DNA of 64,000 bases from assembly GCA_033239125.1 (NCBI GenBank), contig BSWB01000005.1, positions 146,316,494 to 146,380,493 of the forward strand, read 5' to 3'. Every line of letters starts with the position of its first letter. The first letter of the stretch is position 1. Source of the stretch: Fagopyrum homotropicum (Eukaryota; Streptophyta; Magnoliopsida; Caryophyllales; Polygonaceae). Both the position numbers and the translations under genes were made by a program. Shown piece after piece: positions 57,600 through 64,000 of this stretch. Below the pieces are notes generated by a model. It was not told where the DNA came from. It saw only the letters and a list, made by a program, of their open reading frames with translations, and made no database searches.

Positions 57600-60500
57600 T
57601 ATATAAATATATATATGAGTGTGTGCGCGCGCGCGCGTGTGTGTTTGTGTGTGTGTACGTACATATGTATACATATAAAAATTTATATACATACATATAT
57701 ATTCATATACATACATACATGGTTTATTATTGCCTAGTTTTCACGATTACTGTTTGTTGGGGTAATATAAATTTTTTAAAAGACAGACTGTAGAGACATA
57801 ACAAAGCTACAAATTTACTGAGCTTGATTCATCCCTCGTCCTGTTGACACTGTTTGTTTTGTCAATACAGTCGATAGATGTAGATGCAAAGTGGCCTGCA
57901 GCTCCCTTTGCATCCCTGCTACGGCATCAATTGACCACTAGCTCTGAGGACAATATACTATACATTGTCATTGTCCTAAACCCTAGTGTCTCCAATGTTA
58001 CACAAGTCAAATATTCATCCATTCTCCTTCAGGTAAAAGTGCGCCTGTGCTCGTTTATAACTTTCTTCAGTAAATGAGAAGGATCGGCAAATGAATACAG
58101 CTTCATTTTGACTATATGCTACCCATTTTAATGAGATAAATTTCTAACTAAATCATCTTCATATGTTCAGCCTGTGAATATTAACCTTGATGAGGAGACA
58201 TTGTTGAAAATTGTTCCATTTTGGAGGAAGTCCCTCAGCCAGTCCACGCAGAGTAAACAATACTATTTTGATCATTTTGAGATTCATCCTATAAAGGTTT
58301 GGCATTATTCAGCTCTTGAAGTAGCTATGTGAAATGTCATTTTGTTCTTGTTTCCCCTCTTTTCTTCATCATTTGCTTGGAAACTGATTTGAGAATAAAC
58401 CCACACTCTGAAGATCACTGCAAGCTTCCTTCCTGAAGAATCATACTCAAGTTACAGCTCAGCACAGGAAGCACTGAGGACTTTGCTACACAGTGTGATT
58501 AAGGTCTGCTTAAACTGATTTTTTTTTGTGTGTTGGCATACTTAAGGAAATTAATAATTTTATATTTAACAAAATTATGATAATATTCATTTTCTTTTCA
58601 GGTTCCTACTGTGAAAAATGTGGCGGTGGAGCTTAATGGGGTCTTGGTTACTCATGCTTTGGTAACGACTCGTGAGCTTCTCATAAAATGTGCACAACAC
58701 TACTCATGGTAATTTCCCAACGAATATTACTTTTTATTTCTTGGCATTTATACTTTACTCATTGTAGAATGTTTTAGGTATGCCATGCGGGCCATCTATA
58801 TTGCAAAGGGAAGCCCACTGCTTCCACCAAGTTTTACATCAGTATTTGACGACCTAGCATCGTCATCCCTGGATGTCTTTTTTGATCCTTCTAATAGCTT
58901 GCTTAATATCCGTGGTCTCACTTTGGGTAAGATATCATGCTTTGTACATTGGTGGTAAAGTTTTATCTAGTACTTCCAATTTTAATTTGTTAATGCTAGC
59001 ACATCAGGACATTCCCTTCATTATTTTTTTTTTCCTTAAAATACAATTTGAGACCATGTAATTTGGCATGCCCTTATTTGAAGGAAATACTCGTTTTTCT
59101 TTAGCTTATGATTGAATGTTCAATTTCACTTCTGTTTCCTGGGTCAACTAACATATCAGAACACCGTCATGATTGCATATAGAACTAACTCATAAGTGAA
59201 TGCTTACTTGGGCATTTATTGACCATGTTTACGGTAGATTCTTATTTCGTATTCAGTCCCCAATTTGTATCATTATGTACCTCTGTGGTTGTTGTGTGCA
59301 TGCCTGCACTAACTCCTAAGCGAATGCGTACATGTTTTTATTTTTTATGCTCCCCAGAAAGGAAGGGTGTTGTTAATTGTTCGCTTGCCTTATCAGCCAA
59401 TATTTATGTTTTATGCTTAATGCTTTGTTGGCTAATTGGCTGACTTCATGAGTACAGGAACATTTAAGCTCATGAGTAAATATATGAAGGGCAAAGGTTA
59501 CTCAGGGACAACAAGATACTTTGGTGATCTTGGGAAAACAGTAAGTATAAACGTATTGTCATATTAGTTATCCTATTAATTTTTGTAACCCATACTGCCG
59601 CAATTTACAACTTGGTTGTGGTTTGCAGTTTAAAACTGCAGGGTCAAATGTACTTTTTACTGCAGTTACTGAAATATCAGATTCAGTGCTCAAGGGAGCA
59701 GAAAGCAGTGGGTTTAATGGAATGGTACGAGTGATTATCACAATGCTTTTCTGCTTCATCCAGCATTTTATATACTTCTTTATGAGTGATTATCAGTTTA
59801 TCACGTAATGTTAGCTTTAAATAACCTTTTGCATTTATTAGGTGACTGGGTTTCACCAAGGGATATTAAAGTTAGCACTGGAACCTTCATTACTTGGTAC
59901 GGCATTTATGGAAGGGGGCCCTGATAGGAAAATTGATCTTGACAGAAGTCCTGGAGTTGATGTGGTAAGACTATCGCCTATTGCAGTCTTGTAAAAGTTG
60001 GAACTTCAAAGATTTGATTATAGTGCTTCAGTTTCTGTTCCCCCACAAGAACATTCTATAAATATTGGAAGACGAATTTTTACTTTTGAGACTGCAGTTA
60101 CATGTATTAGTTCTATTAACATTGTCGAATTAATGTTATCACTTGGTTCATGGAAAAGACTACACAAATGATTCTCTTTTGCAGCTCATAAGTCCACGCG
60201 GTTGATAATTTATAAATTGTTTTCCTGATTCGAATACAAGCAGAGCTTATGGTGCCTCCCTATAGGTTACCTTAACTTTGATGTCTCATGAAGTTGTTAC
60301 CTTGCAGCTATACATTGAAGGTTATCTTCAAGCTATGTTGGATGCAACATATAAGCAAGAATATCTTAGAGTTAAAGTAACCGACAACGAGGTAATTTCC
60401 ATCCTCAGCCCTGATTTTTTATGGGGGAGGAAAAACATAATATGTTTCCTTCTACGTAATCATGGCAGGTTATTCTAAAGAATCTACCTCCCAGTAGCTC

Positions 60501-61188
60501 CCTTATAAATGAGATAATGGACCGAGTTCGAGATTTTCTTGTTAGCAAGGCACTTTTGAAGGGTGATTCTTCTACCCTTAGTCGCCCCCTGCGCCATCTT
60601 CGAGGAGAAAACGTAAGTCGAATGTTATTCCCTAAGTTAACCATACTCGTTTTCTGCACCTTCTTGATTTGAGAGGTGAGATGATGAGATTTTTTTATGA
60701 AAGAATTGGGTTAAATAGGCTCTATTCTATAGGCTCTATTCTATAGGCTTTTGTTTTGTAGACTCCTATAATTTTTGGGTTAAATATGGGTATATTTACT
60801 AAATGAGTTTATGTTATGGGTATCCTTAAAGTAATAGTGGTAAAATTGCATAGTTTGTCATTTTACCCATTTTTTATTCATGTAGGAATGGAAAATTGGA
60901 CCAACGATTGTAACTTTGTTCGAGCATCTCTTTGTGAGCTTCACGATCCGTATGCTGAGGAAACAAACTGGTAATGTCATGGCCAAGGTAAAACCAGAAA
61001 GATTGGTTGGCGACTCTAAAGACGAGAGGAACATTTTCTGGAGATGGGGGGTTGGGAAGTTTGTCATGTCAGCCATGTTAGCTTATGTAGATGGTCGCTT
61101 ATGCCGAAACATACCACATCCGGTTGCGAGGAGGATAGTGAGTGGCTTCCTCTTGAGTTTTCTTGACAAGACGGACGGTGATCGGTGA
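43820..61188 (+). CDS. VPS13-family bridge-like lipid transfer protein
   Basis: 37 exons: 43820-44082, 44169-44253, 44389-46544, 46997-47111, 47528-48113, 48509-48696, 48897-49173, 49255-49709, 49876-50002, 50111-50235, 51062-51702, 51820-51937, 52073-52189, 52269-52363, 52741-52883, 53142-53197, 53294-53507, 53742-54152, 54248-54525, 54692-54777, 54869-54955, 55091-55346, 55448-55876, 55968-56064, 56695-57017, 57376-57504, 57871-58032, 58171-58296, 58414-58503, 58602-58708, 58778-58926, 59458-59540, 59629-59724, 59842-59964, 60308-60391, 60469-60612, 60886-61188. All phases agree; 9324 nt, 3107 aa. VPS13 proteins move lipids between membranes through a long hydrophobic groove. The N-terminus (MFIGGLIQRKIAALMRPWL, ARNLRFDASAFD) is chorein-like though divergent. 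The SHR-BD/VAB-type region spans exons 17-25 (IVSNESNERIFVRQYD, GWSGPVCVTSLGRFFIKF, VYYAWDDL.RPHKL). The C-terminal part ends ARRIVSGFLLSFLDKTDGDR. Length and content best fit the At3g50380-like plant branch, by memory only. Introns carry a 423-bp tandem duplication, a (TA)n tract and small repeats. Confidence 0.87.
48170..48480. repeat. GTTCAGGGACC-type repeat in VPS13 intron 5
   Basis: Related phrases such as GGTTCAAGGACTCGTTTACAACGTTTTCCAAA and GGTTCAGGGACCTGTTTGTAACTTTTTCCAAA (about 48270 and 48410) recur at about 140-bp spacing, suggesting a diverged tandem or dispersed repeat that fills most of the intron. Confidence 0.5.
50202..51047 (+). repeat. 423-bp tandem duplication spanning an exon end
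   Basis: 50202-50624 and 50625-51047 are near-identical. The unit begins inside exon 10 (TTACTCTCTTGCTGGTGAAA), so the intron contains a second copy of the last about 34 coding bases with the GGGTAG donor-like sequence at about 50658. The true acceptor is beyond the second unit at 51061. Confidence 0.88.
57545..57720. repeat. Compound (TA)n / (GC)n / (GT)n microsatellite
   Basis: Located in VPS13 intron 26: TA repeats, then GCGCGCGC, GTGTGTGT and TACATA repeats. Frames across it are artefacts. Confidence 0.9.
60715..60860. repeat. Small AT-rich repeat in the last VPS13 intron
   Basis: AGGCTCTATTCTAT occurs twice in tandem and a third partial copy follows. The remainder (GTATATTTACTAAATGAG) recalls the GAAACAATTTGG MITE family weakly. 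Confidence 0.35.
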
Positions 61189-61710
61189 GTTGAGTCAGGT
61201 AGAAAACTGTAAATTTTGTATAGTTTTGCATGATAGTGATATTCTTTGTGAGTAAATGTCCCTCAGTTTGATGTCATGTCTTTGTACTCAGATTTGAACC
61301 CTAGTTGGCAGATCAAACTAATTTCAAACCCCTAATATGAACTCTTAACCCGATTCGAGTACGAAGAGAGAGGATGCACATTGCACAGCCCCTCTTTGAT
61401 TTTCCATTAGAACCCCTGTGGCTTTGCTGGTTGGCGGGGGAGACGCGAGGATCAGTCCATGCCTAACTTCCTATTTCAGCGGGCTCTATGCTTCAAACCC
61501 GGCTGAAGGTGAGATAGGAACCACACACGCCCCTAACCCGGCCAACATAGTTAGTATTTTGGCTGTTGGGAGGCAGTGGAAGACTGGAAGGCTTTGCTTG
61601 TGATGGCAACAGGCTTTGTGCTTGGCTGGGGTGTACGCTTGTTCAGCTATTATAGCTTTGAATACAACAAACTTGAAGAGAACCCACATAAAAAGTTCCT
61701 ACTTACCAGT
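61189..61710. other. 3' flank of the VPS13-like gene
   Basis: The presumptive 3' UTR is followed by GC-richer sequence (61380-61600) that matches no family I know. Short frames on both strands are not convincing. Confidence 0.4.
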
Positions 61711-62070
61711 TAAGGCTGTTCATACGGTCCGGACCGGAAACTGCCGGACCGGACCGGACCGGACCGTTTCCCTACTTGTGTGAAACGGTCTATGGACCGG
61801 ACCGTTGCGGTCCGGTCCACCACAGTCCGTTCCAATATGGTCCTGTCCGGACCGTTTTTTTTTTTTTTTTTTTAAAATAAAAATATTATTTTTGTATGGA
61901 AATAAATCCAGACCGACCGGATGCTTTTTCAGTTCAAAATTATTAAAAAGTGTAAAAATGCGGTTCGGACCGGACCGGAAGATTACGGTCCAGGTCCGGA
62001 CCGTACTATTTTGGACCGGACCGGACCGGACCGAAATATTACAATTACGGTCCATTTATATGCAGTCCTA
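61711..62070. mobile_element. hAT-like element with CCGGACCGG motifs and perfect TSD
   Basis: A 360-bp element begins TAAGGCTGTTCATA and ends TATGCAGTCCTA. It is flanked by the perfect 8-bp direct repeat TTACCAGT (61703-61710 and 62071-62078). The interior consists of GGACCGGACC/GGTCCGGTCC palindromes at both ends around a poly(T) tract and AT-rich centre. There is no transposase. Confidence 0.85.
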
Positions 62071-62339
62071 TTACCAGTGCCATAATTTTTATTTATTTAT
62101 TTTGGTTAGAAGGAGGCTCTTTTATCCTCCGTGCATTAGTCGCGCTTATTATGTATAAAAATGCACGCTTATCATATATTAAAAAAAGAAGGTTGAGTGA
62201 TTATAACTTGCGGGTAGCCTGATTCCTTAAATCAGCAGATAAATAGATTAAAATGCAACTATATTTTCGGGAGGTTCAATATGTACACTTAGACCAAACG
62301 ACAAATTAAAAGAAAAGCTAGATCAGAAATTAAATGCGG

Positions 62340-62720
62340 AATTGACCTCGGGGTAAGTATGCCGGCATTGGATAGACTAGCTCCATTGGAAAAAGTCTTG
62401 ACATCTACTTACTAGACTAAAGAGTGGGTGATGTCTGGGAATGAATTAAGTAAACGAGTAGTAATCAATTGAGAGTTTGTTTCCAAAATAACTAATCGGA
62501 AACCACTCTCCCAACCAATTTTAAGACCATGTAACACCCCACAACTCAACCATGGGCACACTACTTAAAGATTAACTCCAAACCCCATCAATCACTTTTC
62601 CTCGTGATTCCTAAAAATACTTGTAGCCGTAGCACGTCCGTCACTATGCATCGAGCCATCAATATTAATCTTAACAAACCCTAGAGGTGAAGACTCTCAA
62701 ACAATGCTGACAACAACACC
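62340..62720 (-). pseudogene. Relic of a LINE RNase H domain
   Basis: Reading the minus strand from about 62690 gives VKINIDGSMHSDGRATATSI, then after stops GVLHGLKIGWESGFRLVILETNSQLI. This is the pattern of the plant LINE RNase H domain (K.N.DGS..., ...W.....G...V..E.DS). Several stops make it a dead copy, unrelated in detail to the one at 25022. Confidence 0.6.
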
Positions 62721-64000
62721 ACACTAAACATGCCTTGTACCTCAATACCGAATCCATGCTTAAACTTCTTCCTGCACTTATATAGTTATATGTACCTTTT
62801 GTGTCATTGATCAAGCCAAGACATGAGATTAATATTTACATCTAAATGTGCCTCTCCCATTTTTATAATCCATGACCTTAGACCATCAATGTCAATAAAA
62901 TCGTAAAGAATAATTTTAGTTCACTTTTTTAATTGAAAAATTATTTTTGTAATAGGACCTATATTTTGTATGTAAATAAACTAGGCCTTTTTTAGTTAAT
63001 ATAGTTTCAATTTAACTATTCTCTTTCAAACTTCTTCTCTAAAACCCTTAATTAGTATTTTTTTTAATTAGACAGGGAATAATGGCGGTTTTTTTCTTCT
63101 CCTCTCAATTTAAGAGCATCATATCTCTCTATTTCCTCCTCCATTTCGAATAATAACAATCGATAGCGAGAAGATTCATTGTCCTAAACCCGATTCGAGC
63201 AATTATCGGCGACAAGAAACGAGTAGTTATCGGAGACGGCAATATTCTCGGTGAAGGCGGCAAAGCTTCTCTGAGTATCTTTTAAATTCGAAAAATGACA
63301 CACAATTCATCATTCCGCACCTCATTATCAAAAGAATTTTACTAAAATCAATTTATAGTATTTTACATATACAAATGATTAACTTTACTATATTATTATT
63401 TTTTTTATAACAAAATTTAAATTAAAAAAATGACAATATTTTCTAGGATTATTATTGGAAAATCCTTATTTAAATACAAACAAAGTTTTAGAATTTCAAA
63501 CTATTAATTTTACCGTAGTTTTTTTTTTATCTATAACAATATTTAATTAGATAAATATGACAATATTAGGTATAACGTTTATAAATCAAAATTTTTGCTT
63601 TATAAAGATAGGATTTTACAAATATAAATTAATAAATTAATGATATTTTATTTAATTTTTTTATAACAAAACTTAAATAATTTTTTCAACGATATTTTAC
63701 TGAATATTTATAAAGCAAATCCTTGTTTAAGACATGAAAAAAGATTTACATTTCAAATTAGATTATTATACTTTTGTGTATCATAAAATTTAATTAGATA
63801 AATATGATAATGTTGTCAAATTCTTATTTTTTAGATAAAGATAACTGTGATTATGAGTTTATGATTTGTGCTCACAAATTGATGGGTTTGACAACAACCT
63901 ATTTACATTAAAAAAAAAGTTGAATTTGTAATGTAATCTAAACCCATAATAGTTAGTAGTTTCCTAATAATAAATAACTATATAATATCTTTATTGACGA
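62721..64000. other. AT-rich right flank, nothing firm
   Basis: AT-rich DNA. A moderately complex patch at 63080-63290 (ending GGCGACAAGAAACGAGTAG...GGCGGCAAAGC) might be a gene fragment, but no frame stays open. Confidence 0.35.

Noticed and set aside
57425..57793. Several Tyr/Ile-rich ORFs
   Set aside because: Translations of a compound microsatellite in a VPS13 intron.
61380..61600. Possible tRNA-derived SINE (phrases resembling a B box)
   Set aside because: The match to the GGTTCGANTCC consensus is poor on both strands, and no A box at the right spacing was found.

Overview
The window looks like nuclear DNA of a flowering plant, most likely a eudicot. It is AT-rich, its genes have many GT-AG introns, it is full of small non-autonomous DNA transposons, and its gene families (an XLG G-alpha, a plant CDCA7-type zinc finger, a plant VPS13) and their order resemble an Arabidopsis block. 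Species cannot be named from the sequence alone.

Layout. 1-4.2 kb is a transposon-rich flank: a MULE-like element with a hAT element nested in it, a Helitron, a long-TIR element filled with a minisatellite, and a second MULE-like copy. 4.35-7.9 kb is a CDCA7-like zinc-finger gene (copy A1). 11.9-14.6 kb is a single-exon MOCOS/PLP-transferase-like gene (B1). At 16.78 kb the last exon of an XLG gene is fused directly to the middle of a second CDCA7-like exon 1. From there the block repeats: CDCA7 pseudogene A2 (16.8-20.35 kb), a large repeat-filled spacer (20.4-30 kb), intact B2 (31.2-33.8 kb), then the complete XLG gene on the minus strand (39.7-35.4 kb). This is therefore a tandem duplication of [CDCA7 exon 1 (part) - MOCOS-like - XLG 3' end]. 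Its breakpoint can be read to the base, and only A1 and the second XLG keep their outer parts. 40.2-43.6 kb is an AT-rich intergenic region. 43.8-61.2 kb is a 37-exon VPS13-family gene whose reconstructed coding sequence (9324 nt, 3107 aa) stays in frame across every junction. The right end holds a hAT element with a perfect 8-bp target duplication and a relic of a LINE RNase H domain.

How the genes relate. The neighbours do not form an operon or pathway. The CDCA7-like protein belongs to a family that brings DDM1/HELLS-type remodelers to chromatin for DNA methylation. XLG is a non-canonical G-alpha of plant signalling. VPS13 is a lipid-transfer bridge. The MOCOS-like protein has no assigned function here. 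The interest lies in the duplication: the two CDCA7 copies decay differently (A2 has lost exon 1, a splice acceptor and two codons to stops; A1 carries a frameshift in its acidic tail), both MOCOS-like copies stay open over 886 codons, and several transposons are present in one copy with a readable empty site in the other.
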